Shown here: in pieces, positions 45,430 to 57,004 of the stretch
How the letters are laid out: each line of letters opens with the position of its first letter
Numbering within the stretch: the stretch's first letter is position 1
Source: Clarkia xantiana subsp. parviflora
Taxonomy: Eukaryota > Streptophyta > Magnoliopsida > Myrtales > Onagraceae
Reading direction: 5' to 3'
Assembly (NCBI GenBank): GCA_036873135.1
Contig: JAPTYO010000018.1
Location: forward strand, 3,162,001 to 3,226,000
Length of the DNA: 64,000 nucleotides
Translations under genes and position numbers: made by a program
Notes under the pieces: model-generated
What the model was told of the DNA's origin: nothing
The model's input: the letters and a program-made list of their open reading frames with translations, nothing else
The model's database searches: none

Positions 45430-46413
45430 TCAAGCATGGTGTTTCTTCAAGTGTTCGCCACTAAAAGAATGCTTCAACGTTCTGCCATCGAGGTCTTCCA
45501 ACTTGTACGCATTTGGAGCTGGCATCCCCACGACCTTATAAGGTCCTTCCCATTTTGGTGACATCTTGTTGATTCTATCCAAAAGGGTGAACTTGTTGCG
45601 ACGCCAAACCAGCTCCCCGATGGAGAACTGTCGGGATTTCACTCGCCAATTGTAGTATCTGGCCGTCGCCAAACGCATTCGAGCTTGGACTTCATCGGCT
45701 TCCCGCCTCTTCTCTTCGAGTAAGTCCAAGTCCAGACGTCTCACTTCATCATTCGTCATAGGCTCGTAGTATCTCATCCGATGGGACGCCACAGCTACCT
45801 CCACAGGGGCGACAGCTTCCGTGCAATAAACAAGGCCAAACGGAGTCTCCCCCGTTGATCGTTTGGGTGTCGTTCTTACGGCCCAAAGCACGTTCTCCAG
45901 TTCGTTCAGCCACTTGCCCTTCAAAGCATAGACCCTCTTCTTGAGGCCGTCCATCACGATTTTATTGGCTGACTCCACCTGGCCATTAGTCTGAGCATGT
46001 CGTACGGAGGCGGTCCGATGCTCAATGTTCAACTCCTCCAGATACTTCCTCACCTGAGAGCCGTTAAACGGTGGACCATTGTCGCTGATCACCACCTTGG
46101 GAATCCCGTATCTGGACACGATGTGGGTTTGGAGGAACTTGACGATCTGGTTCCCCGTTGTTCTGGCCAATGCCTTCGCCTCTATCCATTTCGAAAAATA
46201 ATCGATTGCTACAAGTAAATACTTACATTGACCTTGTGCTTGTGGAAGAGGTCCCACCAAGTCGATGCCCCACTTCGTGAAGGGCTGCGCGCTCTTGATG
46301 GATGTCAGATTAGCGGCCGGAGCCACGATACTCGGGGCGTACCTCTGGCACGCGTCGCAGGATCGGACCATCGCCGTCGCTTCTTTGTTCATCGTGGGCC
46401 AATAATAGCCCAA
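45430..46413 (-). CDS. C integrase
   Basis: An open frame of 327 residues without stops. CDACQRYAP is from the HHCC zinc domain; GIDLVGPLP, ISDNGPPFNG and QTNGQVES supply the Asp, Asp and Glu of the DD35E core; the C-terminal part has KWEGPYKVVGMPA and ends GEHLKKHHA. The first HH residues lie upstream in another frame (46663-46410), so a frameshift separates integrase from RNase H. Compared with B, all catalytic positions and the C-terminus are intact. Confidence 0.9.
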   Translation of the reverse strand: MGYYWPTMNKEATAMVRSCDACQRYAPSIVAPAANLTSIKSAQPFTKWGIDLVGPLPQAQGQCKYLLVAIDYFSKWIEAKALARTTGNQIVKFLQTHIVSRYGIPKVVISDNGPPFNGSQVRKYLEELNIEHRTASVRHAQTNGQVESANKIVMDGLKKRVYALKGKWLNELENVLWAVRTTPKRSTGETPFGLVYCTEAVAPVEVAVASHRMRYYEPMTNDEVRRLDLDLLEEKRREADEVQARMRLATARYYNWRVKSRQFSIGELVWRRNKFTLLDRINKMSPKWEGPYKVVGMPAPNAYKLEDLDGRTLKHSFSGEHLKKHHA

Positions 46414-47370
46414 AGTACATTTTCCTCAAAATGGATCGGGCCCCTTCGTGACAAGCCGCGATCCCCTCATGCATTTCCTTCAGGATTCGGTTGGTGTCGG
46501 GTTCTGCTACACACTTCAGGTACGGAGTCGAGAACCAGCCCTTCTTGTACAGCTGATCGTCCAGCATCACATAATTAGACGCGATCCGACATATCCTGTC
46601 TGCTGCTACCTTATCCTCGGGGACTGCCCCCGTAGTCGATACGCGACTATCGGGGTCATCCAAGTGGGCTCCTCCTCCGATTTTGCTTCAACGGTGCACA
46701 CCTGCGTGGGGTCGATGTTTGATAAGATCACCTTCTCCAGGAAGTGCACCTTCCGACTTTCTTCTAAGGGTGCCCCCAGGGCAAATTTGCTCAAGGCGTC
46801 TGCCTCTACGCTCTCCTCCCTCGGAATAGCCTCGATATCGAAGCTTTCGAAGCTCTCTCTCAAGGCTTGTACCTCTCGCAGATACTTTTTCATTATCGGA
46901 CTCTTTGCTTCGTATCGCCCTTGAACCTGGTTCACGATCAGGACCGCGTCACATTTCACTCTCAAGTGAACAACTCCCGTACCTTTGGCAATTTTCAGGC
47001 CCGTGATAAGATCCTCGTACTCAGCTTCGTTGTTCGTGGCCCTAAACGTTAAGGCCAAAGCATATCGAAGCGGAGCGGCTCACCTCCGCCTGGTGGTATC
47101 AGTACAAATCCTGCTCCCGATCCTTCTGATTGCTCCGCTATTTCTGGTTGCTCTGCTATCGGGACCTCCATAGTTGCCCCCTCTACAGGACCCGCTTCTT
47201 CTAGATCGGGAGCTGTAGACTCTACTATAAAATCCGCCAACGCCTGGCCCTTAACAGCCGTTCTCGGAACAAAGTGAATGCGGAACTCACTAAGCTCGAC
47301 TGCCCATTTCACTAATCTCCCCGACGCATCAGGTCGGTTCAAAAAATGCTTCAAAGGTTGATTCGTCAAC
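46414..47370 (-). pseudogene. C RNase H remnant and integrase N-terminus
   Basis: Starts at the deletion joint with LLTNQPLKHFLNRPD (RT-RNase H connection). The YTDGSS segment with the catalytic aspartate seen in B is deleted (EQPEIAEQSEGSGAG). NNEAEYEDL follows in another frame, then LVNQVQGRYEAKSP. The integrase HHCC start (CHEGARSI) is at about 46450. At least three frame changes occur. Confidence 0.85.
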
Positions 47371-50043
47371 AAACATCCGCCATTTCCCATTGCTCTTCTT
47401 CACCAGAACCGAGTTGGCGACCCAAGTTTGGAATCGGAGCTCCTTGATAAACCCAGCATCAAGCAACCTGCCCACCTCCTGCTGGATCGCGATCTTCTTG
47501 TCCGTGCCCATTGGACGCCTTTTCTGTGTGATAGGCTTGATCGCGGGGTCTATCTTCAGCTCGTGTACGATCACATCGGGACTGATTCCTGGCATATCGC
47601 TCGGGGACCAGTCAAACAGTTCCTTGAACTCTTTCAGCAACTCCACCAGTTTTTGAGCTGTCTCTTCCGTTAGAGCGGACCCGATTTTCACCTTCCTCTG
47701 GGGTCCATCGATCTCGACTTCTTTCAGATCTTCTACGGGGGCGGGACGCCCAAACTCTTCTCTGGGATCTGTGTCGGTCTGGAGGACAGTCATAGCCTCT
47801 CGCCTCCTCCTCCGGGTAGCATTGACATAGCATTTTCGAGACGCCACCTGGTCGCCTTTGACCTCCCCGACTCCGTGGTCGGTCGGGAACTTCATTTTCT
47901 GGTGTACAGTCGAGGCAACCGTCAGAGGATTAATGGTGGTTCTCCCGATAATTGCATTGTAGGTCCCCGCGGAATCAACCACGACAAACTCCACGTTCCT
48001 CCTTTCTGATTTCCACCCGCTACCAAACTCCACTGGTAAGGTGATTACTCCTAGCGGGTAGGAGGTTGAGCCAGAGAACCCGACCATCGGGAAGTTTGCC
48101 TCCTTTAGATCTTTCTTCGTCTTCCCCATAGCCTCCAGCGCGTCCATGAATAGGATGTCGGAGGAGCTCCCCCCGTCGATTAGAATTCTCTTCATTTCAA
48201 ACCCGTCTACATCCAAGGTTACCACCAAGGCATCGTCATGTGGAGTCTCTACGCCTATGAAGTCCTCCGACGAGAAGGAGATCACCATCTCTTCTTTCAA
48301 GGTCCAGGATCGGGACCTCTTACCCAACACCACTGCCGTAGGGATCCTAGAGGCGTAGACCTCTCGGGCGGATGAGGTATCACCTCCAGCAGCAAATCCT
48401 CCATGAATCACGTTGATGACTCGTCTCTCTTTGCGAGCACCGGATGACTCTGGATCAGTTCTCTTCTTTTTCGGGGACCGATCGCGGGATCGGGAACGGG
48501 ACCGTGATCGGGACCGAGAGCGGGACCGGCATCGTTTGTCCCCAACGAACTCCTTGAGCTTTCCCTTCTGGATTAGCTTTTCAATCTCCTTCTTCAGCTC
48601 CCGACAGTGATTGGTGTCGTGGCCATTTGCGCGGTGAAATCGACAGTAGCGATCTGTGCGGGACCCCAAGAATTCTCCATCTTTCTTCGGGGGGTACCTG
48701 GAGATACCTTGTCGCTTCATGACTGTCAGCACTTCCGCCATGGAGCAGTTGAGAGGAATGTCAAAATCCTCCCGCTTATCCTTCCTCGAAGAACGTCTGT
48801 CGTCCCTTCGATCCGGACGACCTCGATTCTTGCCACTGTCGGGTTTACCCTTTGACTTACGATCGTCGAAAGGTTTACTCGACTGCTTCCCCTTGTTCGA
48901 CTTTGGGGGTTCTAGTTCTCCCGCGGCTATCTTTGACTCCTGGACATCGATCTGCCGCTTTACCCTCTTCTGCAATGCCTCCATATTCCACACAGCCTTC
49001 TCAGCCACGCTGTGCATCAAGTCGGAGCCATAGGGGGCTGTCAGGTTCCGAATGAAGGTGCGGATGGTTTCGCCCTCCGAGATTTCTTCATCTATCTCTG
49101 CTACGCTGGCTATGTACCGCTGGTAATAATGAGCCAGCGATTCGTCGGGCCTCTGCACCACCTGGGTCAAGGACCTCACGCTCTTCAATAAACGCCTCCG
49201 ACCCTGGTATTGTTGAATGAATCGGTCGTGTATGTCTGCCCAGCAAGTGATGCAGCCTGGGGGCAGACTAAAGAACCAAGTCAGGGCCCTTTCTCCCAGT
49301 GTGTTCGGGAACAACGTACACACTATGTCTTCACTTGGGGCTCTTCCCAGACACGCCATAAGGTGCTTCTGGACGTGGCGAACTGGATCTCCTTCGCCAT
49401 CATACTCCTTTATCGTGGGGATGCCTAGCCCAGGCGGGGCTAGGGTGTCAATGAGTCGGGGGACGAAGGGATGAGTGGATCGATCCCTCAGTTCCGACAC
49501 CAGCGGCTTCTGTTCTCCCATACAGATGTTCACGATCTTTACCACCTGGTCGGGAGTGATGGGACCATTCAGGGGATTGGTCCTGTGCTGTATTGGTCCT
49601 GGCCCATCAACCACGAACCTTTCCGGCTGACCAGTTGCCCTGCCTCTGTCCTGGCCTCGGGGCGGGGCTTCCTGTGCGTTCCGACCCTCTGTCGGCAGGG
49701 TCGCTTCCTCCAACGGGGGCATCTCCTCCTGCCTCCTCGCAGCCTCTCTTCGATCCAAGAGAGCCTCTACAGCCGCCAGAAACATGGGCATGACCTCTGC
49801 CACGGCCTTCGTCAAATCTGCAGCTGGGGGAGCCTCCTGCCCCCTGTTGTCCTGGTGCTGAGGGGCAACATCTTCGGGATGCGATCCATTGTGCCCTCCT
49901 GTCTGGGAGAGCTCAGCCGGAGGGTGGTTCTGGTTTTCCTCTTGTTCTGGTACTGAATTCAGATTCGTTGCAGCAGGGTGACGGGAACCACCGGATTGTC
50001 CCCTTCTGTTCTTGCCAGCCGCCATCGATCGAGTAGAAGGCAT
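47371..50043 (-). CDS. C gag-protease with truncated RT
   Basis: Chosen start ATG 50043, 14 bases past the primer site, parallel to B. The open frame runs about 890 codons to the deletion joint and stops at 47329. Domains: basic N-terminus; gag core (WFFSLPPG, DESLAHYYQRY); zinc knuckle CRFHRANGHDTNHC; RS repeat; INVIHGG; protease LIDGGSSSDIL; GRTTI; and the first RT block to SNGKWRM. RT is then lost. This is the best-preserved gag-protease in the window and likely still encodes a full Gag. It would be an efficient capsid donor if expressed. Confidence 0.9.
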
Positions 50044-50056
50044 ATCAGCTTTTTGT

Positions 50057-50079
50057 TTGATTCCCCCAGACGGCGCCAA
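50057..50079 (-). other. Primer binding site of element C
   Basis: Minus strand TTGGCGCCGTCTGGGGGAAT directly follows the 5' LTR. TGGCGCCGT core as in B and D (tRNA-Asp-like). Confidence 0.78.
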
Positions 50080-50777
50080 TGTTGGATCACGGTGGAACTC
50101 CGGTACGGATCTTGACGGCAATCCTAGCTCCTTTGCTTCACGCAATCCTGCAAGAGGGGATAGACCGGGCGGTGACCCAGAATCCCTCTCCGATGCTTAA
50201 ATGAGTCTCTCGTATGACTGGCAAGCAACAGATATCAAAGTGTATTGAACTCAACGTAACCTGATCTGAGGTGACCTCCTGCCCTTTTATAGGCAAAGAG
50301 GTGTCTCAGGTACCTGGCGAACCGTTAGGGGTGGTTAGCCCGTATCCCGCTTATCTCGTACACGATCTCGTGTATCTCAGCCATGCCCCACGTATCTCGG
50401 CCACGATCCGTGTATCTTAACCACGTCCCGTATATCTCGGCCACGCCCCGCATATCTTGGCTTTATCCTCTGGTAACGTGTCCCGACTCCCGTCGGGGAC
50501 TCCAGAGTTATCTCGTTGTGTCACCGCTCGGGGCCCCTCGTCATCGTGACAGGGCCAATTATTCTCAGGGATTCATCATCGGGGCCTACTTAAAGGCTTT
50601 TCGTCGGGAGCTTTTAGCTCCACTGTCGGGACCGACTCTGTCGGGACCCTGCTTCGTCGGGACTCCCTTCATCGGGACCCTTCTCCTAGGTCATCGTGAC
50701 CTTTACTCTGGGCCTGGTGGGCCTGTTTGCCGTTTCCTCGCCGTTACGGGGCCTGAAGACTATAGTCGGGTCCATAA
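50080..50777 (-). repeat. 5' LTR of element C
   Basis: 698 bp. Its outer terminus reads TTATGG instead of TGATGG (one change at 50776). The TATA box is the complement of about 50284-50292. The leader stem (minus strand) has GAGAGGG (50190-50184), CTGGG (50180-50176)/CCCGG (50169-50165) and CCCTCTT (50158-50152), followed by GCAGG. Confidence 0.92.
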
Positions 50778-50782
50778 GGGGC

Positions 50783-51660
50783 ATATAACGGCATCCTAGG
50801 AAGAACAACGATCAACCCACATGACATTGTGCCATCTACAGCTCATCAGAAAATGAAGTTCCTAACTCCTCATGGGATTGGAGAGGTGCTAGGTGATCAG
50901 ACAGCCTCACGAAAATGCTACGTCAATGCACTGAGGAAAATGAAACAAGTGTCAATTGCCATGATAGGAGTTGGTGCAAAGAGAAAGCTGTTTGCCTCAA
51001 ACGATGATGATAAAAGGAAGAAGGAAAAGTTATCGCCAAGGTCTGAACTTGACATGATGCTTTGTTCGCCTAAGCAGAGTGTGCTTGATGTCAGACAAGG
51101 AGAAGAAGAATCCATCATGACCTACTTCCGAAGGTTCGCTCAAAAGGCAACTGCACTAAGAGCAATCAAGAAGGATGCCATCAACGCATTTTACCTGAAC
51201 ATGAATGCGCCAACATTTTTGCTATTTGGAAGAGTATTTGGATGGCGTACAACTAAGACGATGGCATGCCTAAAAGACAAGATGGAGACTGCGATCTCTT
51301 GTTAACATGAATTGAGATGGGGCACACCTCTCAGCGCAAGTATGGAAGCTCAAACTTCAAAGAAATCAGAAGGCTGAAGCATGGAGTATGTTAACATTTC
51401 CACTCCCTTAAACACGGAGGTGGAAGAGATATATGTCAAGCTTCTGGAAAACAAGCTTCCAAGACCACATGAGCAGGAAACCGCCTTCTTAGGCAGGGAT
51501 ATTGAAGATTGGTGCTGATATCACCAAACTTGGGGGCATAATACCAATGGTTGTCTGACTTTGAGGATGGAGATCGAAGAATTCATTGCACATGGAGCTT
51601 TGGGAAGCTATGTCGCAAACAACAGTGCCCGTGAGCCGCCAAGATATATTTAAGGGAGAT
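50783..51660 (+). pseudogene. H protease end joined to a second gag-like segment
   Basis: Right after the C insertion, YNGILGRTTIN continues the protease of H (50783-50945). Instead of RT, the frame then goes into a segment with EEESIMTYFRRFAQKATAL (51090-51150), which resembles the DESL..YY.RF gag motif. After a stop at 51305 comes a zinc-knuckle-like C.YHQTWGHNTNGC (51515-51560, with a TGA inside). No RT, RNase H or integrase is seen before the antisense gene. H may be a chimeric non-autonomous element. Confidence 0.6.
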
Positions 51661-52828
51661 GGACTTTCCACTTCTAATCTATCTTTTTCAGTGCACCTTT
51701 AGGAATATAAGTGCAAATCATGCTTTTGTAATTATAAGTATTTCGGAAGAAGCAGTCAATAGACGCCTTCCTGCAAAACTATTGTAAACACAACAAGTAT
51801 CTAATGATGGTCATTCTACTTTCGTAGGTACATCTCTACATTATGCATTCTACTATGGATTAACATCATGAAACAAAACAACATGCAATGCCTTGGAAGA
51901 AAACCAAAACCTATTCTAAAAAAAGTGACATGGTACAATATCCTCCTCGAAAGGACAGTACCCATGTTCACATCTATCAAAAGTAACATGTTGCGACATC
52001 CTTTCCAAGAGGGCAAACCTCATGTTTACTTCTGAAAAATGACATGTTGTGAAATCCTTCGGGCAAATCCTCATGTTCATAGCCATTCCCTGAGTAGAAA
52101 CAGGATGCGGCAAATGCATTATGGGACTGATCACCCCATCGTGGCGGAAATCCTCTTATTAGACGACAACCCCACACACTAAAAGTATGGATACTCTCTT
52201 AAGGGTTCATACACCATGAAGACTTAGGCCCGAAAAAGGATAGCTTCATGTTATACACTTTTTAAAGCAAACCTTATACAAAACTCATCAAACTTACAAG
52301 TCGAGTCTTGTATAACGTTATCTTGCTCTTTATCATTTAACGCAAAAACAGCAAAATAAACAAGAGGAATCTTGCAACAACGTCGCCTTAGAGTGGAACT
52401 AAGAGACGGTATAAACTTAAGTCTTGCTTCGTCAAGACGACACTGCTACATGTCAAGTGCCAGTGCCGAGTTCCAAGTGCCAAGTGCCCGCGCCAAGTAC
52501 ATTACTACTTACAACACTACAAGTACCTAGTGTACGCATGTTGTCATGCCTTGGAATCTAACCAAGAGGGGCGCTCATAACACTCAACAATGTGCAACAT
52601 ACAATCGCAACTACGAACATCATGTTCATCATCTAAGGATATCTATCCTATCTTCCAAGTCCAAAGCATACGGACAACATAGATAACTCAAGGTATGAAA
52701 TATTACTAACAAGTTATCACATGATTATTATTATTGAAAAACAGGTCCAAAGGACGAAGTACCATACAAGCAAACGTACAAATAAAAGTTTGGACAAAAG
52801 CCTCAAACATATCATCATCTCCAAAGGA
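51661..52828 (+). other. H non-coding region between gag-like segment and antisense gene
   Basis: No motif recognised on either strand. It includes short direct repeats of AAGTGACATG/AATGACATGTTG (51920-52050) and AAGTGCC(A/G) repeats (52450-52500). Confidence 0.5.
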
Positions 52829-52967
52829 CTAAGACAGCATGTCCAGGAAATCAACACCAAGTTCAACATTAGCATTATCATATCCAAAGGTCAAAGCAAT
52901 AGAAGCTACTTCAATTGCCTTACATTGCAAATTCGGAACATGGTTGACAGCAAAAGAAGAATAAGGA
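52829..52967 (-). pseudogene. Last exon end of the H antisense gene (separated by element D)
   Basis: The minus strand continues the frame of 62903-62457. CTAGG of the duplicated target plus T restores codons, and the frame stays open for about 45 codons to TAG at 52831-52829. It reads as a single protein tail once element D is taken out. This confirms that D disrupted an open reading frame. Confidence 0.8.
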
Positions 52968-52972
52968 CCTAG

Positions 52973-54003
52973 TGTTAGGTTATAAAGTCTAGGTCAACGG
53001 GTCGTCAATCTAGAATTTATCTCCCACTAATGAAATGTCGGGTTCACTGTTCCTAGGACTAGTCATTCTGATACATGCCCTTCTGCTCCCTTGGGGTAGT
53101 CGTTCTGATATATGTCCTTCTCTTCTCTCCTTCTGACCTCCTTTCCTTCTCTCCTTCTGACCTCCTTTCCTTCTCTCCTTCTGACCTCCTTTCCTTCTCT
53201 CCTTCTGACCTCCTGAGGCTTGTACTTCTTACCCCTGGGGCTTGTCCTACTGCTCTATGCTCTTCTGCTTCCTTGGCTCTCTTCTCCTTGCTACCCTGCA
53301 AGAGGGGCAATACCAGGCACAGAGGGGGGGGGTGGTGCCTGATGAACCCTCTCCGATGCCTAAGTCAGTACGGTTTTAGAGAGATAAAGCTAGAGAGATG
53401 TCAGAGCAAAATTGTGCAACTTGCCAAGATTTTTTAATGAGTTGTGAAGGTGGGGTATTTATAGACAACGGTGTCATTAAGGTGGCTTAATGACATCGTT
53501 AGCCTTTAAACACAATTAATTAACCTTTAAGCACATAATTAAGACCTTAGGATTCGGAGGAGGTAGGCGGAGTGGACCGAGCATGGGAGTCCGAAGGTGG
53601 TGTCGGGGCCCTTGGGGGGGAGAAATCCGACCTCCAAGGGTAGGGGTTGGGTGAGGGCACCCAACCCCTCCTAGGGAGGGTGGGGTTGGCCAACCCCATC
53701 CCTCCTAGGAGGGATCGGGTTGGCCGACCCGATCTCTCCTAGGAGAGATCGGGTTGGCCGACCCGATCTCTCCTAGGAGAGATCGGGTTGGTCCACCCGA
53801 TCTCCCCTAGGGGAGGTCGGGTGTGGCCACCCAACCTCACCTAGGTGAGTTCGTCTCTGCCGGACGGGCGCTTCGGCCCCGTCCGAGCCGTCGATGTTCT
53901 CGCGAAGTGTCCGGGTTGAAGTTTCGATTTACAATCATTAACGGGGTGATAAAAATGAAACGAATCGGAAGTCAACGGGTTCAAATTGGGCGTATATCCA
54001 TCA
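52973..54003 (-). repeat. 3' LTR of element D
   Basis: 1031 bp, minus orientation TGATGGATATACG...CCTAACA. TATA box in the complement of 53456-53464. U3 palindrome array at 53642-53852. U5 has four CTTCTCTCCTTCTGACCTCCTTTC-type tandem units (53130-53215). The purine tract CTCGGGGGCA lies just beyond 54003. Confidence 0.92.
53642..53852. promoter_or_regulatory. Palindrome array in U3 of D (3' LTR copy)
   Basis: Six consecutive imperfect palindromes of 28-38 bases have central GG/CC-rich loops and are joined by CCTAGG or similar. An example is AGGGGTTGGGTG (53642-53653) with CACCCAACCCCT (53658-53669). Two of them are tandem 34-base copies with arms around GAGATCGGGT/ACCCGATCTC. The 5' LTR (about 62048-62300) has one extra 34-base unit. 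A0 shows two related palindromes at 1-32 and 37-64. Confidence 0.75.
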
Positions 54004-55090
54004 CATGCCCCCGAGTCAACCAATGGCCTGACCCTTGATTGACTCTATTTTAGGATGGTATGACACGCGCAATTTGAAACCGGGGTTTTACCTTTCGTCT
54101 GAATGCTTACTTACCCATGGATGCGTGCCTCTGACTCTGCCCCCTGCCTTATGAGATAGAGGAATTGTAAACGTCAGAGTAGCACGAACGTGTGCCTAAG
54201 CACGCGTCCGTCTGAGGTGGGAGTAATAAATCTATCTTTGCTACAGGCGTATACTCAAAAAATACATGCTTGCGTAGGAATGCAATACTGATACATCTAA
54301 GTGATTCATGCTTCAATTTCATGCCGTGATTTGCCTAAGTGGAGAAAAATTTAATTTTGGCCCAAATTTTTTTCTAAGTATGGGATACTAGAAAATATGC
54401 CTATAGGATGTTAACTAGGAGTGAACATGGACATATCATGAACATGAGGATGTGTACTAGCATACATGCAAGTAGGAACATAAGGATGGGAGTGAGTAGA
54501 GACATGCTGCGATTGTAGTCATGAATGTATGCATGAATATGTATGTATGTATGTATGGATGGGTTGTGAGTATAAGCATGAGTGATGACATTGACGTACC
54601 CGTAGATGTTATCATGAATATGAGCATAAATGCAAAGGTGAGAGCATAGACCTCTCCTTTACCTGAGGGTGGGGACTCTGCCACTCAATGGGACATAACG
54701 TTCCGCCTCCCTTGTACTAGCATGAGCATTGTCCATTAACCTCGACCTTCGGCATGTGTATCATTTTTCCTTCATTCGTTGGAGCGTGTGTATAGCTCTT
54801 GACCTTTACCCTGCAATTTGTTCCCCATAAAAGTGAGGGTGAAAAAGCTTACAAGCTTTCTTCTTACCGCCGCGAGCGAAGGGGTCTATTGACATGTGTT
54901 AAGGGTTGACCCTTCCTTCGGATGTGCTGGAGCGTTGCTCCATTTGGGGAAACTAAAAGTTCGCCCTCTTCCCTTGGTGTTAAGGTTGCCCCCGTAGTAG
55001 GCGTATCTCGCCCCTCCATGAGTAAGGGTTGATCTTTGTGTTGGTTGCTTGTATAGATGACTCACTTTTGGGAAGCTTTCTTCTTCAGAC
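54004..55090 (-). other. D internal region next to 3' LTR
   Basis: It begins with the polypurine tract (complement of 54004-54015). The rest is non-coding, with a short ATGT microsatellite at 54538-54558. No convincing promoter or exon was identified. Confidence 0.5.
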
Positions 55091-55774
55091 AGGGAGACCG
55101 TTGAATCAGATGAGAGGGAAGGACCCTCTAGTTCTGCTTATCAGACCAAGAAATTTTCTAAGTCAGGGGTGACTGCTAATGCTTCCAGTACGTTCTTTTT
55201 CCCTTCTTTTTTCTTTGTGATATACTTATGATTGTTCTCATGCTGCTTCCTTTTTGTTGTTAGAGCGTTCTTCCTTGGTTACCGAATGGTTCTTGTGGTG
55301 GGTGAGAGTTCAAGTCAATCTAAATCCAAGGCGCGGAAACCTGACTCTGAGGTCGGGTCCTCGGCTGCCGAGGAGAAAGAAACCGCGAGAGGCTCTCCTT
55401 CAAGTGCCCCCTTGCTGACTCCCTCCCATGGTAAGGAGGTAGTGGTTGAAGAGGCACCCCCTTTGCTTGACAAAAAGAAACAACCTGTGCCTGGCGATGG
55501 GGTGATCATAGGTCTTGATGTCTCTTCTCTATCCCCTGCCCCCCAGCCGAGGGGCCGAGTCTCAATTTTATTTCATCTTCATATAGATTTGATGACTTTT
55601 GAAGGTGCCTTTGTCTTTTCTATGGGTTATGTTATTAACCCCTGCGTTGAAGATTTTTCTTTTGGTGATGGGTGTGATCATCATCTTACATTGAGGTTCC
55701 CCTCTCTTGCCATGGCTCTGATTAAGATAGCAAATTCTTGCTTTGGAGTTTGGTGGAGACTGCTCTTGAATTAG
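55091..55774 (+). pseudogene. D antisense gene relic
   Basis: On the strand opposite to D's gag, an exon-like piece (55091-55188, acidic/serine-rich, bounded by CAG and GTACGT) is followed by a pyrimidine-rich stretch ending TTGTTGTTAG (about 55263) and a further open stretch to 55774 with K/E/S-rich and proline-rich sequence. Location (near the 3' LTR) and strand match the antisense genes of B and H. I cannot show sequence homology with certainty. Confidence 0.45.
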
Positions 55775-56088
55775 CCTCTACTAGTGTCGTAGTTGTGATC
55801 GTTGTGGGGATCGTTTTGTTATATGCCCTCAATAGTGCTTGTCGTGATTCTTTGCTTCATGATTGATTTCGTGAGATATGGAGGTTATCTTCATAATGAG
55901 GACGTCTCCTTCCTGGTATCACCCAGTGGGTTGAAATATAAGTGTCTCCCTTTGATGAGCGTACGAAGGGTGTTGTTTTTCCTTTTTCTTGAACTTCCTC
56001 CTAAGGCCAGGCGTAGCCTTTTGATGTTCGTTGTCGGGATGGTGTCTTTACAATGCATGTCTTTGACAGATGTTTTATGATGTGCTGT

Positions 56089-56330
56089 CATGATAATCAC
56101 TTCGGGATATGTGGACGTGATAGGTACTTCGTGATGTGTCGGAGTGATAGCCCTTCTGTAGTGTGTGGACATGATAGCCATTTTAGGATATGTGGACATG
56201 ATAGCCACTTCAATATATGTGGACATGATAGCCACTTCAAGATATGTGGACATGATAGCCACTTCAGGGTATGTGGACATGATAGCCACTTCAGGGTATG
56301 TGGACATGATAGCCACATCACGATGTATGG
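56089..56330. repeat. 27-bp tandem repeat in D
   Basis: About nine copies of GATAGCCACTTCAGGATATGTGGACAT-type units (given as positions 56089-56330). Because 27 is a multiple of three, reading frames stay open on both strands, so the frames found here are not genes. Confidence 0.9.
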
Positions 56331-57004
56331 TGTTGTGCTTTAGTATTCCTTTCTCGTTGGAGAGCCTTTATTGCTATAGCTGCCTTATGTTTAGGCTATG
56401 TTTGTTGGGTTAGGTCCCGATGTCTCGTCTTGTCGGATGTTGTATCCTTTATGCTCTTTAAATGTCTCCTTCATGAGTTGTGCTTGACGATGTTCAAGTC
56501 TGATACGACCATAGGTCACGCGAGGGCGACATGCAAGACAATAACGTTTATCGAAGGTTGCTTTGTGCGACCTGTAAGGCAATTCTTCTTCTTGATGGGT
56601 CGAGTTTACTTTGGGAGCCTTGAACTTTGGATTTCACGTTTTGCTATCCTTCTTGGTGTGGTTGGGTTCCTTTGAGATACTTCTCTTGACTTGTGATATG
56701 GATGGTAGGATAGCTCGTTACTTTTCATGATAACCTCTTGTGCTTCTGTATATGATCCTTTGGTCATGGACTTGTCCCTTGTATATGCTTTCCTTTCCTT
56801 ATCTTTCTTTTGTGTTTTCCTTCATGCCGTACCTGCCATCTCATCAAGAAAAAACATTATGTGTTCTTTATACAACCTTACTTTAAGATTACTTTCTCAT
56901 GGGATCCTTCTGAGCATGGTGTTCTTCTAAGCATGGTATCCTTCTAAGCATGGTGTGATGATCTCTTCTGATACCCCTTACACGGTATACGTTGTACTGT
57001 TAGA

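Larger units (their letters stand above)
42539..50777 (-). mobile_element. Element C: recently inserted Tat-like gypsy element with RT deletion
   Basis: An 8.24-kb element with two 698-bp LTRs, primer site 50079-50057, gag-protease, truncated RT/RNase H, intact integrase, a large tandem repeat and a polypurine tract. The target duplication is GGGGC (42534-42538 and 50778-50782), inside the protease of H. I count about eight LTR differences (1.1%). The lineage is that of B, but it has no antisense gene. The RT catalytic core is missing, so it must have been copied by another element's RT, unless the deletion arose after insertion. Confidence 0.93.

Noticed and set aside
50044..50145. Upstream extension of C gag to 50145
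   Set aside because: It crosses the primer site and LTR. The internal ATG at 50043 matches the start used by B.
53059..53310. Peptide with repeated RRSEGEKE phrases, present twice (also 61470-61721)
   Set aside because: It is the translation of a short tandem repeat in U5 of the D LTR and appears twice because the LTR does. Not a gene.
56089..56343. Open frames with repeated CGHDSHF or MIATSGYVD phrases
   Set aside because: They come from a 27-base tandem repeat that stays open in several frames on both strands.
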